Source: Cylindrotheca closterium (lineage: Eukaryota; Bacillariophyta; Bacillariophyceae; Bacillariales; Bacillariaceae). From it: 30,830 nt of DNA. The translations under genes and the position numbers were made by a program. Under the pieces are notes generated by a model, which searched no databases, was not told the origin of the DNA, and was given only the letters and a program-made list of their open reading frames with translations. Where the stretch lies: assembly GCA_933822405.4 (NCBI GenBank), contig CAKOGP040001225.1, positions 1 to 30,830 of the forward strand, written 5' to 3'. This document shows, in pieces, positions 1-9,504 of this stretch. Within the stretch, counting starts at the first letter, position 1. Each line of letters begins with the position of its first letter.

Positions 1-741
1 TTAAAGGGAAATAATATAGATTTTTCGAAGCTAAAAATATAATTTTATATCTCCGGGCACGAGCACGTCAAACTTTGCGATCAGTGTCCCGAAAATACTC
101 GGTCTGAACATTTGCCGGGTGTTCCAGGACGGGCCACTTGGCAGATTACCAACATGCCTGAAGTAAGATTATCCGATATCCTCGGTTTCCCGCGATTTTG
201 AATTTTACACACCATCATAATGTGGACAACAGTCCGATCTGTCTACCATTGTCATGGCACCAACTGAATGGGAGATGCAATCTACCCGTCAGTACAAGAG
301 ATTGTTTCATGACATGTATGATGAAGTCTTCAAAGAGGCAGACTAAAAGTTTGAACCACTTCATAAAGGAGAATGGCAAAAAAGGAGAAAGGCAACAAGG
401 TGGAATTGGAATCAAAGTATGCAGCTGCACAAGAAGAGCATTCAAACATGAAAACAATGATGGGTGCGGCTCGTGGTATGATTCAGCGTCTTTTGCCGCA
501 AGAGGGAAACAAGGAGGAATTAGACAAGATTGAAGCCAGCATTGCAAAGGCCAAGTTATCCCATAATGAACTCCAAAATGATTCTGGGTTCTTGGATGCA
601 ATGACACCAGAAAGTAGGAAAGCTTACACAGATCATTTGGAGGATGGGATCAATGCAAACATGGCGGTTGTAAAGAAATCTCGGAACAAGCCCTTGTTCA
701 GTGATGCTGCAAGTGATAGTGATAGTGATGATAGTATTTAG
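1..741 (+). pseudogene. 3' part of a decayed intron-containing gene, identity unknown
   Basis: The stretch reads as coding in pieces. Before 162 one frame gives a Cys-containing segment (HVKLCDQCPENTR) that ends at a good donor, GAA|GTAAGA. A 70-bp intron (163-232) ends in ACAG, and the next exon continues in phase 0 (SDLSTIVMAPTEWEMQS). That frame meets a TAA at 344-346. After a run of A at 376-381 the coding signal moves to another frame, which from the ATG at 373 gives 122 residues: a Lys/Glu-rich, probably coiled-coil segment and a C-terminal acidic tail rich in Asp and Ser, ending with TAG at 739-741. Another TAA lies near 40. I infer one gene with its 5' end outside the window, broken by stops and probably a one-base indel. 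The 122-residue ORF could instead be a small intact gene. No family recognised. Confidence 0.4.
163..232 (+). other. Predicted 70-bp spliceosomal intron
   Basis: The donor is GTAAGA directly after a GAA codon and the acceptor is ACAG before a TCC codon. Removing it joins two open segments in phase 0. Size and borders resemble the introns of the Helitron gene further right. Confidence 0.45.
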
Positions 742-1354
742 TAGTGAACAAAGGGTTTCTATTCTGTCATATATGCATGACCATGCTTGTTAGTACGCAT
801 GCCAGTTTGCATTGATCGCAACTCTGAGTTCCACAGAGATAGACGCAGAGGCTTGTTCTCTTGGCTCCCTACTTCCATAGATTCGTTCACGGCGTTTAGC
901 AAGATATTATTCTGGACGAAACAGTTGCGGTCCAATTTGATTTCAAATCTTTCCGCATAGTGTGGCAAACATATGATGGGTCATGCGAAACATCTTGCAG
1001 AAGTGGGATGGAGAAATGTAGCAGCGAACTGGTCAAAAGTAGGCCGGAGTAGGTGCATTGGAAGGGATCTGTTCATGCTGCGTTGTTCTTGTTCTGCAAT
1101 GTGGCATTGAAGAAGATCATTTTCCCGTTTCTTCTTTCTGGAAGCTGAGGTTTCTACTATGCCAAACAAGAAGATGATAAATAATAGAAGCTCCCCTCCA
1201 TGGAAGGAGTTCTACGAGCATTGTTCATGGTTACGACACTTATGAAATGATGGTTTGCACAAATGACGACCAAATACAGGGGAAAATACGTGAAATGATG
1301 ACTGAAATTCTGATCTGGAATCGTGGAGTTTGATTGGCTATACGTCGAAAATAC
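742..1354. other. Intergenic stretch with no convincing gene
   Basis: Short open frames exist on both strands but none exceeds about 72 codons or resembles a known family. One fragment near 1190-1330 on + reads open for roughly 40 codons between stops and may be a decayed coding remnant. No RNA gene or repeat was recognised. The DIRS-related sequence begins at 1355. Confidence 0.4.
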
Positions 1355-1642
1355 TCCAACGTAGACTGCAGGCACACTGTTTGATCTCTTTGACTACATT
1401 GTGTTACAGACGGACGAAGGCCGAACGACCTTCCACCGTCAAAAGTTGTTGTCGATGCGCCGTGGCAATGATGCCCAGTTTATCGACTGAGATTGAATTC
1501 ACCCAATTGTGTTGTGGTAATTCAATTTTTCTCTTGGTACCCAGCCTTTGTCTGCAAGCGAACGAAAACTCCAGCTCCTTCCACGCTGCCCTCATTCATT
1601 GCGATCGGCCAGCGTGACGTGCAGCTAACAACTTCCAACATC
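1355..1642 (+). repeat. 5' region of the DIRS-like element, shared with the 441-bp tandem array
   Basis: The segment begins tccaacgtagac and ends aacttccaacatc. It aligns with 29115-29402 and its tandem copies with about 13 substitutions and one single-base indel counted by eye. It precedes the gag-like ORF and probably serves as leader and terminal-repeat sequence. The short ORFs inside it are not credible genes. Confidence 0.75.
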
Positions 1643-1753
1643 CCTCCTATAAGAGCTGATCGGATTGTCTTGATCTTATATTCGCCTTCCAACGCTCTGA
1701 GGCATTGTTGATACCACAAAAACGCGTTCTGTGCCCCTGTCATCCTTCGAAAA

Positions 1754-4700
1754 ATGACATCCTTCCCCAAGTTCTTTGGTCCTGAAAGTCCCCAGATGGG
1801 AACTCAGTTTCTCTCTTCTGTCAGCATCTGCTTTTCAGATGATTCAATTCATCAGGCGATTCATGACAAGAAGAGACCAAAGAAATCGGAAATTCAAGCG
1901 TCTTTTGGGTTTGCCGTTCCTACTGGTAAGCCCTATTCGGTCTATGGTCGGGGTCGCAAGGACTCAGTGACAGCAGAGACCATTTCTGCTGATACTGTCC
2001 GTTTTAATGCACCTCAGATGCTCTCTATGGACAAGTTGCGGCTCTTGAGCTCGTCTCGTGTTGGAGCAGTCCTTGGCGTATTTTTTACTCCAAATTCTCC
2101 TCCGGTTATTGGATTTGGCGCTAGTCCAGTTAGCACTACTTTTAATGGGCAAGATGCTGTCCATCGCTGGGCCCCAAAGTGGTCTGATTGCTTTGAGCCC
2201 GCTTTGATCCAGCAATACTGGCAGGGCGATATGAGTGTCCCTACTCATAGTCTGGTGGTTTCCCTCAGTTGGAAAACACGGTTGACAATGCCGGTGCGGC
2301 AGCGGGATTTTGTACAGGCGACGAAGCCTGCAATGCTATTGAGAGATTTTTCAAAGATCCTGCTGATTCCTGATGGATGTGGTGCCCCGGTGGGCCTTTA
2401 TTGGCCAACTTCTATTTCTTTCGAGGATTTCAAGACTTCTTTGAGTGGACATGGTACTCCGTATGGGAGTTTCTTGGAGTTATTGCGGAGTCAGTCTTCT
2501 ATTTTTGAAGACTGGTTTACAGCAGTGAATTCAAGTGCTGTGTCCTATCAATTGCAAACTACTTCTGCAATGGATCTGTGGGAAACTTTGCCTTGTCTTC
2601 ACGGGGATGGCCTATTGAACGTTGCTGCCGCCCAACCCCTACGAGAACAATTTGCTCGCTACGTAATGGGGATGGCTCTGGATTGCTTGTGCTCTCTTTG
2701 GCCCCTGTGATGTGGACGATCGACAGGCTATACGGCAACGTTGTCAAGTTGGGGCATGGTTGGAACGTGCTCGGCAATGCTACCCGCCGGCATTGGGGTA
2801 TCATAGCCCGCCGGATCACTTTGCGTTCCTATCTGTTCTTTGTCCTCCGGAGGATGGGTGGCCTTGGCCGGAATTTTCTACTTGGCTTTCTGATTTGCCT
2901 TTCGACGCGCTACCTGATAGGTATCAACGATATGAACCAAAAGAGATCCCTGTGAAAGCTCGAGCAGTCTTTGTTCCTGCCATTCTGGTAGAAAAAGCGG
3001 ACCCTGATAGCGATTTGGATGCTTACGCAAATGTGTTTGCCACCACTGCACCTACTGTTACGGCTACACCTAACATTGCTAAAGTCCCGGCTCCAGCTCC
3101 GCATGTTGCTACTCCAAGTCCCCCAAAAGAAGCTCCGCTTCCACCGGTACGGCGCTTGGCCTCCCCACCTTCAGTTCCACAAGATGTCCTTGGCGCCATG
3201 CAAAAAGTGCGGGCTTTCCAAGAAACAATTGTTCATGGTACATCTGCAGGCACACCCGCTAATCCAGTTGATTTGGCTGCTGGTGATGTGGAGGAGTATG
3301 CCATTCGCCCGAATGACTTGGCAACTAGGTTTGCTTCTTTGGCGAATGATTCTTCTACGACAGCAGCCATGCGAGCTGGCAATATTGCGGATCGTCGTCG
3401 CTCTAGTTTGGCACAAGGAAGATTTGGGTCTGGTTCACGTGCGGGTTCACTGGGCCTGGCTCCGATGCGAAACAAGATGTTCAACCCGCAGACACTGGCG
3501 GCAGCGCTTGGAGTGCGACAGTCTCGTTTTGTTTCAGCTGATAAAGCGTCTCTTGCAAGTGTGCAGGCACATCGGACTTGCAGCCCTTATTTCCTGAATG
3601 TTGCTCTGGTTCTTGCAAGTTTCTTTCGCCAAGAGGAGCAACCCTATCTGTGTCTTTCTGATGATCGGGTGGTGGCTGCGACTGATTGGATGAAAGTGCC
3701 AGAACCCACGCAGTTGCTCGAGATCTCATTGCAGTATGGGACCATGGCCACAAGGAGGCAACATCAGGTGTCACACGAACATTGCATTATACGCTTCGTT
3801 TTCGTGCGGATATTGCTACGGAATTTCAACAGATCCCCCTTCCGTACAAAGCTGACTTTGATCTGCTAAATTTTGCAATGCATAAATCGATCTGTGATGT
3901 GGCAAGATGGAAGATGGGTCGGAAAGTACCACCACCCCCTGTCGGTGGTTCATATTGGCATATCTTTCACTTGCTACCCTTGGTCAACTCTGCATATGGT
4001 GGTACATGTATTCCTCCTGGAGGACTTCCGATTGCTGATGCACAATTATTTGGAAAATTCTACATATGGTGGTACATGTATTCCTCCTGGGGGACTTCCG
4101 ATTGCTGATGCACAATTGTTTGGGAAGTATGTCTACCTTTTGATGTCGCTGTTTGGATCCCAAGAAGATGCAACAATGGATCAGATTTATGGGGGTGACT
4201 ACGAGGACTCGGTATTTCGGGCATCACTGTTTGGCCAAAATCTGCTACATTTGTGCAAACTCCCTCAGCACACCGCCATCGTTCGCTTATGGAGATGCCG
4301 TCCTCGCCAATGCACTCTCCAGTGGATGGAAGATCTATGTGCTCTGTTTGGGGAGGTCACTGCAATGGTGCGTTATCGTTCCGGCGCAGCACCTACTACT
4401 TTGGGTCTTCAGGATGCTACGTTCCATGGCGAAGAAGATATTGTGGCTGGCGCTTTTGTGGTGGCTCCAACTATGGTGGGCCGCCATGAATTCACCAAAA
4501 CCTCTTTGCTATTTAGACAAGTTTCAGCTGCTTTATGAACGAGTGGAAAGGAAGTGGGATCCTGCTGAGTTGGATGTGAATGGACATACTTGGAGTCATA
4601 GTTTTTCCTCGAGTTTTTTTGGCACTGCCATCCCTCCTGTCCTACCTCCTAGGGGTCCAGATTCTTTTCGACATGGTCTCTCTGATGGGGTACAGACGCC

Positions 4701-5187
4701 TCTTGCAAAACGACAAAGATTGGAACTACCTCCTGCTGGTCCACCACCTGGACCACCACGACCTGAACACACTGTCCCCTTTACAGCCAAGAAGCCTTTG
4801 TTTAAATCTTTGCTCCCAGTGGAAGCAGGTCAGTCAGTATATGAAGCTGTTCTGATGAAGAAATTGGTTCGAGGTGATTCTCCGCTTCTCTTGAATCCAC
4901 AAGGTATGCTGAAACACCCAATTTGTTTTCGTGCTGCGTTTGAGGGGTCTTGCTTGTGTAACAACGGAACAGGGATTTGTCAGTCCCGCGGCTTTGCAAA
5001 ATCTAAAGGCGTGGGACGGGATTGTCTGCATGTTGATCTTGCAGATCCTCGATGGCATGCACCAGCTTACGCTGAAGCGAATTGGGCCCCAGTGGTCAAG
5101 TTTGTAAAATTGTACCAAGAGAAGGGCGTTCTTGGGCCCTCTGATTGGTTCAAAGCACTGACACCAAGTGCACAATGGGCTCCGTGA
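1754..5187 (+). pseudogene. DIRS gag-like region, broken into several reading frames
   Basis: Coding signal runs nearly continuously but changes frame: 1754-2710 (318 codons from ATG), about 2690-3760, about 3686-4062, 4063-about 4530 and about 4490-5187. The second piece has a long Pro/Ala/Thr-rich linker. The last has Pro-rich stretches (PPPGPPRP) and a Cys/His cluster (CFRAAFEGSCLC, then C and CLHVDL about 20 residues later), as expected of a nucleic-acid-binding gag-type protein. Between the third and fourth pieces the frame change is explained by a 70-bp tandem duplication. The final TGA at 5185-5187 lies in the same frame as the following pol segment and could be a true ORF1 stop or a nonsense change. 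The gag assignment is by position and composition. Confidence 0.6.
3993..4132 (+). repeat. 70-bp tandem duplication within the gag-like region
   Basis: The segment starting catatggtggtacatgta occurs at 3993 and again at 4063, with a few substitutions between copies. Seventy is not a multiple of three, so the duplication moves the downstream sequence into another frame. Both copies encode the same peptide start (YGGTCIPPGG), the first in the upstream frame and the second in the downstream frame. Confidence 0.9.
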
Positions 5188-5979
5188 GACCCACTTTTTC
5201 CGGAAGGTGCACGGCTTCTGGAAAAAGAATCTCTTACGGCGACATGCATTCCAATTCCGTTGGATTGTCGTGTGAAGAGGACGTTTCGACAAAGGTTCCC
5301 ATCAAAACGGACTCGGAATTGGACGAAAAAGGAGCAGAAAAAGGCACGGCGGCAGCGGTCAATCCCTTGGCGGATGGACTGGTCATTGGTGGCAGAGGGC
5401 GTTCGACCACCTTTGGATCGACCACCTACAGCGTGGAATGACACTGTGGATTTTATGGATGTTGCTGTTCATGTTCAAGCTAGTGGTTTTCTTGATGCTT
5501 GTACTATCCATACTTTGACTGTGGCGCACCATCATCTTGCACCAAACTCTATGGTGTTGAATACTTGGATTGCACCTCCATGCAATCCTGTCAAGAAACG
5601 ACTCTATGGTTTTGGCCGGGTTTCGAAAGACCACGGTTTGAATCATGATGTGGTTAATCCACGGTCCATGATCCATTTTGCTTGGCCATATCTTTCCGCT
5701 GAGGATCGACTTACGGCAATACAGGCATCTTTTGTTTGGAAGCAGTATGCAGAGTTGCGCCGTTTTGCATGTGTTACTTCTCTCAAGTCCTTGCAACTTC
5801 CACGTCTCTTGGTGGCTGATGAAAAGGTTCCCACTACTTTGGATCCACATCGAGCATGGCTGAATTCAGCCGCTTTGCTACGATTTGATTTCAATCATGG
5901 TGATTTCGTTCGCTGGCTCGGCGGTCCAACAAAGGGCGTGACTTCAATCTTGAATGGGATGTCATTGAATCCCATTTGA
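5188..5979 (+). pseudogene. N-terminal part of the DIRS pol ORF, out of frame with RT
   Basis: About 260 codons are open from just after the TGA at 5185-5187 (first ATG at 5260 gives 239 codons). There is a basic stretch (Lys/Arg-rich around 5280-5370) followed by a globular-looking segment. It ends at a stop at 5977-5979, but the coding signal continues without a break in another frame into the RT ORF: near 5925-5940, around ccaacaaaggg, the upstream frame gives RWLGG and the downstream frame NKGRDFN. I infer one polypeptide split by an indel in this copy. A programmed frameshift is the less likely alternative. No family domain recognised before the RT. Confidence 0.55.
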
Positions 5980-7748
5980 AGTCAAAGGTGCTCACATCCG
6001 ATCTTCCACCTACAAAATTGGACATGGCGTATCGTATTCAAACTGAAGGTGTTCCTCTCCGTGGACAATATACTATGCCTATGGAGGCAACACTTCTACG
6101 AAACAAATATGATAACCACCCAGCGGTGGGTGCTAACTTGGACGCGGTGGAGAAGAAATTTGCAAAGGAGGAGTGGAACTCCTACCACATCAACTACCTG
6201 CGATTTGTCTATGAATTTCTCCCGGGCCTGGTCATCACTCCGATTCAGTGGGTCTTCGATAAGGGAAAGGGTCGAATCTGTATTGATTGCTCCAATGGTC
6301 CTAATTCCTTCGGTTCCATCAATCTTTACATTCCATCTCCAAAAGATGCTATTCCCGGTGAGGAGGATGAATGCCCTGCAGTGTACTACCAGTATGCATT
6401 TGACCGCTTCTTGCGTCAAATCCTAAGGATGCGCATCACTCGCCCAAATGATCCCATTATGGTCCATGCGGACGATATAGAAGCTGCATTTCGACGAGTG
6501 CTCTATCATCCCGATATGGCGTGTGCTTTTGCATATGTTTATTCGGATTATCTGATGGTTCCAGTGGGTCAAGTTTTTGGTTCTCGGAGTGCGCCTTCCT
6601 ACTATTGTGTACTTGCTGATGTCCGCCAAGCATTGGCGGCTTGTCGACAGGATGAGCCTACTCTTCATCCATTGGTAGCTTCCTGCACCTATGAGGTAGA
6701 TACTTCCTCTCCTCTTGTCCAGGTGCCTCCAGATTCGAATCATCCTCCACTCACTTTGCAGGAGCAAACTGAAATGTACAATGCAAGCTTTGTGGATGAT
6801 AATGGCGTGGTGGCATATTTGAAAACAATGCCGCAGGCACTCCAGCACAGCGTCAGGTCAGCTTTTGAAGTCTTTGGTGACGAAGATCGTCAAGGTGGCT
6901 GTCTTCAGGATGCTAAGTGGACTTCTCTTGTTTCTGAGACTTTTCTTTTTCTTGGATTCCGCATTGACACCCATGCTATGACCGTTTCTTGGCCTTTTGC
7001 AAAAAGGAAAGCACTGGATGATGAAATCCAGGATAATCTTTCTCGCAAAGGAAAATATGTGACTCCCAAAGAGATGGCTCACATTATTGGTGTGATTCGA
7101 TCGGCGGCGGCCATTGCCCCATGGGGAACATTTCTTAGTTTTAATTTGCAAAATGCGCTGACAACAGCTGCACGCAATGCATATTCTACAAATCGTTCTT
7201 GGTGGACTCGATCTTGGATCTATCTTTCGGGAGTTGCTATTGCAACATTGCATCAGATTCGGGAAACACTTACTGTTCCTGAAGGAAGTCCATTGTGGTC
7301 GCGTCCCATTTCCCTCTATTTGGACCGTGATTTTTCGCACCGAGTGTTTTCGGATGCTAGTTATGCTGGAATTGGTGGATGGAGTTCTGATTTTGGTTTC
7401 CTTTGGCGCCTTTGTCGCGAGGACCTTATCCGTGCTGGGTTTGATATGCGTGACATTGATTTGGCATCTTCCAAACCTGTTTCGGATGGTTCCAATGACG
7501 GTCTCCATATCAATCCTTTGGAATTCATTGGTGTTCTGGTGAACCTTTGGATCGTTTTAAAATTTGTGAAAAAATTGGGGCCCCGTTCGGGGGGCTACAT
7601 TCTGCTTCTGTTGGCGGACAAAACCACTGCATTGGCGTGGATGTCTCTTGCCGCTCGCACCAAAAATCCGTTGTTACAAGGACTTGCCCGTTTGGGCGCA
7701 GCACTGCTTGTTCATGCTGCAGCTTTACTCACCAAGGTTGTTAAGTGA
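5976..7748 (+). CDS. Reverse transcriptase / RNase H of the DIRS-like element
   Basis: The ORF copies element RNA into DNA and removes the RNA strand. The RT fingers/palm are seen at residues about 80-290: KGKGRICIDCSNG, then HADDIEAAFRRV with the first catalytic Asp, then the SFVDDNG box at 6786-6806 (residues 271-277) holding the Asp pair. RNase H follows, with FSDASYAGIGGW at about residue 458, NPLEFIGVLVNLW near 511 and LLLADKTTALAW near 545 supplying the acidic residues. The TGA at 7746-7748 is probably not the natural end: the same frame continues HLPGDQNDVADALSRPP, the normal C-terminal RNase H motif of gypsy/DIRS elements, and stays open to 8126. The start given is simply where the ORF opens; coding signal enters from upstream in another frame. 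Confidence 0.85.
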   Translation: MKSKVLTSDLPPTKLDMAYRIQTEGVPLRGQYTMPMEATLLRNKYDNHPAVGANLDAVEKKFAKEEWNSYHINYLRFVYEFLPGLVITPIQWVFDKGKGRICIDCSNGPNSFGSINLYIPSPKDAIPGEEDECPAVYYQYAFDRFLRQILRMRITRPNDPIMVHADDIEAAFRRVLYHPDMACAFAYVYSDYLMVPVGQVFGSRSAPSYYCVLADVRQALAACRQDEPTLHPLVASCTYEVDTSSPLVQVPPDSNHPPLTLQEQTEMYNASFVDDNGVVAYLKTMPQALQHSVRSAFEVFGDEDRQGGCLQDAKWTSLVSETFLFLGFRIDTHAMTVSWPFAKRKALDDEIQDNLSRKGKYVTPKEMAHIIGVIRSAAAIAPWGTFLSFNLQNALTTAARNAYSTNRSWWTRSWIYLSGVAIATLHQIRETLTVPEGSPLWSRPISLYLDRDFSHRVFSDASYAGIGGWSSDFGFLWRLCREDLIRAGFDMRDIDLASSKPVSDGSNDGLHINPLEFIGVLVNLWIVLKFVKKLGPRSGGYILLLLADKTTALAWMSLAARTKNPLLQGLARLGAALLVHAAALLTKVVK

Positions 7749-9109
7749 CATTTGCCAGGCGATCAGAACGATGTGGCGGACGCCTTAAGTCGCCCCCCCA
7801 CAAGCGCCAATCCAGAGCAAAATGTTCTGGACTCCGTTATCGCGCAATGGTCCCAGCTGGACAACTGTCGCATTTGCCTAGTCCCCTTCGAGCTGCTTTC
7901 AACGATTGCGTCCGTGATTTCATCACAATCGACCGCGGTACGGTACGATCAAATAACGACCAATCTTTTGAGTCCCGAGCTGCGCATTTTGCCTGCTTCT
8001 GCGAGGACATGGAATGCTCCGAGCACTATTTACGAGGATAAGACTGGGCTGACACTCTCAGACTTCTGGGTACCTATTTGCATTCAGTCCAGCGTGGCAA
8101 CAATCTGGACAAGCTCACTGATTTGAGTGCGCAGACCATGACGAACTACCTGTCTGCTGCTCATCGTTGGCTTGAGGTCGTTCAGGACCATTCAATTGAT
8201 ATATATGACCCGCATTCCTCTGGAAAAGGACGCCGATATCATCCCTTCTTAGCCCAACAACTTGCTGACTGTCGGTCCTGGAAGAAACCAAGGTCAAAAC
8301 GTGAGCCTTTTTCAATGCTCATGTTTGAAAAACTCTTGGCTGAATTCTCCGCTTCTATTACTCCAACACTTTGTTTTCTGAGCAAAGCATTTGCAGTATA
8401 TGATTGGGCTCGATTGGGCGTTTTCACCGGCTTTCGCAGTGTAGAATACTCTCAGACTCGGGTCCCAAAAGGACAGCGTTTCATGAAAATCCCTGCATCT
8501 GCTTCTATCCCCGAAGAATTTCGCAATACACCACTGGCGTTCATTCCGGATGATTTCCGCTTCTATGATCGCAATCACTGTTTGGTCCCACATCATTTGG
8601 TATTCAGTCGACATTTAAAAGGAGAGATTCTGGAGTTGGAGATTCGTTGGCGCTATGACAAGAGTGCCAACAACTTCACCATCCGTCGATTTCGCCTGAC
8701 GTCACATCCGATTTTTGATCCGATAGATGCTGCAGTGAGTATAGTCCATAGATGCCACCTTTTGCAGGTTCCGTCTGTTGAACCAATGGGGGTATTCAGT
8801 ACTAATGGCAGAACCTACCGATTCTTACGCGACTCTGATGTTCGCAAAGTGATGCAGCATTCAGTGGATCTGGCCTACCCAGATAAAAATCACTACATGC
8901 AACGCAACAAACATCTCATCCAGCCTCATTCCAACCGAATCACTGCCGCAGTTTGCCTTCAACGTGGTGGAGCCAGTAATGACGACATTGCGTTTAAATT
9001 GCGCTGGAGTCCGACATCTGTGCCCACATACTTGCGTGACTGCTTCCAAGGCGTCGGTGATCTGTTGCAGAAGGCCATTACTGGAGTGATGAAGATGTCT
9101 TTTTCATAG
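7745..9109 (+). CDS. Tyrosine recombinase of the DIRS-like element, interrupted by one stop
   Basis: The enzyme would integrate a circular DNA form through a covalent phosphotyrosine link. The catalytic set is visible in the C-terminal half: Arg in VFTGFRSVEYS (near 8430), His and Arg in QPHSNRITAA (near 8925-8945), and the nucleophile Tyr in SVPTYLRD (near 9024). ATG at 8078 would give 343 codons, but the same frame upstream also looks coding (SRAAHFACFCEDMECSEHYL, then after a TAA at 8039-8041, DWADTLRLLGTYLHS), typical of the N-terminal core-binding domain. The full gene therefore probably starts near 7745 or inside the RNase H end, overlapping it in another frame as is usual in DIRS elements, and the TAA is a nonsense mutation. 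The 3' stop is TAG at 9107-9109. Confidence 0.8.
7749..7820 (+). pseudogene. C-terminal RNase H tail beyond an in-frame TGA
   Basis: Directly after the TGA and in the same frame the sequence encodes HLPGDQNDVADALSRPP. The His-Pro-Gly, Asn and Ala-Asp-Ala-Leu-Ser-Arg positions are the conserved end of RNase H in chromoviral and DIRS elements. This argues for a single nonsense substitution (TGG or TGC to TGA) or readthrough rather than a genuine end. The frame stays open to 8126 but loses family resemblance as it overlaps the recombinase frame. Confidence 0.65.
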
Positions 9110-9281
9110 GTCTCGTTTTTCTTCCTTCTTCGTGTTCTTTGCGTTCTTTTTGTTTGTCTCTTGGAGTGCTCAAAGTTGCTTGTGGTGTTGGGTTGGTCAC
9201 TCCTAGATCAACCTTGTGGTAGGAAAGCAGATCTCAGTAATACCGCACACGGGATTTCTGAGATTGGTCGAACGAATCGAG
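9110..9281 (+). other. 3' untranslated and terminal region of the DIRS-like element
   Basis: T-rich, non-coding sequence follows the recombinase stop. The last 23 bases, tgagattggtcgaacgaatcgag at 9259-9281 in two blocks (tgagattggtcg and aacgaatcgag), recur exactly at each unit junction of the array at 28999-30703, where similarity stops after cgag. That marks 9281 as the probable 3' end. Confidence 0.6.
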
Positions 9282-9504
9282 AATAGTGCCATCACACGAG
9301 AGACATAGGATTGGATGGATGGAGGGACAGACCGAATGACTGCGATGCCAGAGTGCGAATAATGTCGATTTGTAAAATATACCTCATAGAAGAAAAAAAT
9401 TCATATTCTCATATTCATCGATTAAGAATCTACATAAAATATAGGTATACCGGTAGGACAATTATCTGCGTGGTACTGTTGATCGAAATTGGCTGCAGAA
9501 GGAA
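9282..9504. other. Short AT-rich intergenic stretch
   Basis: It lies between the inferred DIRS 3' end and the start of the next + strand ORF. It contains A-rich and TA-rich runs and no recognisable gene. The promoter of the 9505 gene would lie here, but no specific site can be supported. Confidence 0.4.

Larger units (their letters stand above)
1355..9281 (+). mobile_element. DIRS-like tyrosine-recombinase retroelement, decayed
   Basis: On one strand and in order it carries a gag-like region, a reverse transcriptase with RNase H, and a tyrosine recombinase in place of a DDE integrase. That order defines the DIRS superfamily, whose members integrate through a circular DNA by site-specific recombination and usually leave no target duplication. 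The limits come from the tandem array at 28999-30703: array units match 1355-1642 at about 95% identity, 2491-2510 exactly, and 9259-9281 exactly, and the match stops at 9281. About 110 bp found upstream of the 1355-equivalent in the array are absent here, so this copy is probably 5'-truncated. Frames are broken at several points, so it is unlikely to be autonomous. I saw no obvious split direct repeat or inverted terminal repeat in this copy. Confidence 0.8.

Noticed and set aside
6423..7508. Minus-strand ORFs of 141 and 216 codons opposite the RT gene
   Set aside because: They are antisense to clear RT and RNase H motifs, with low-complexity and biased composition.
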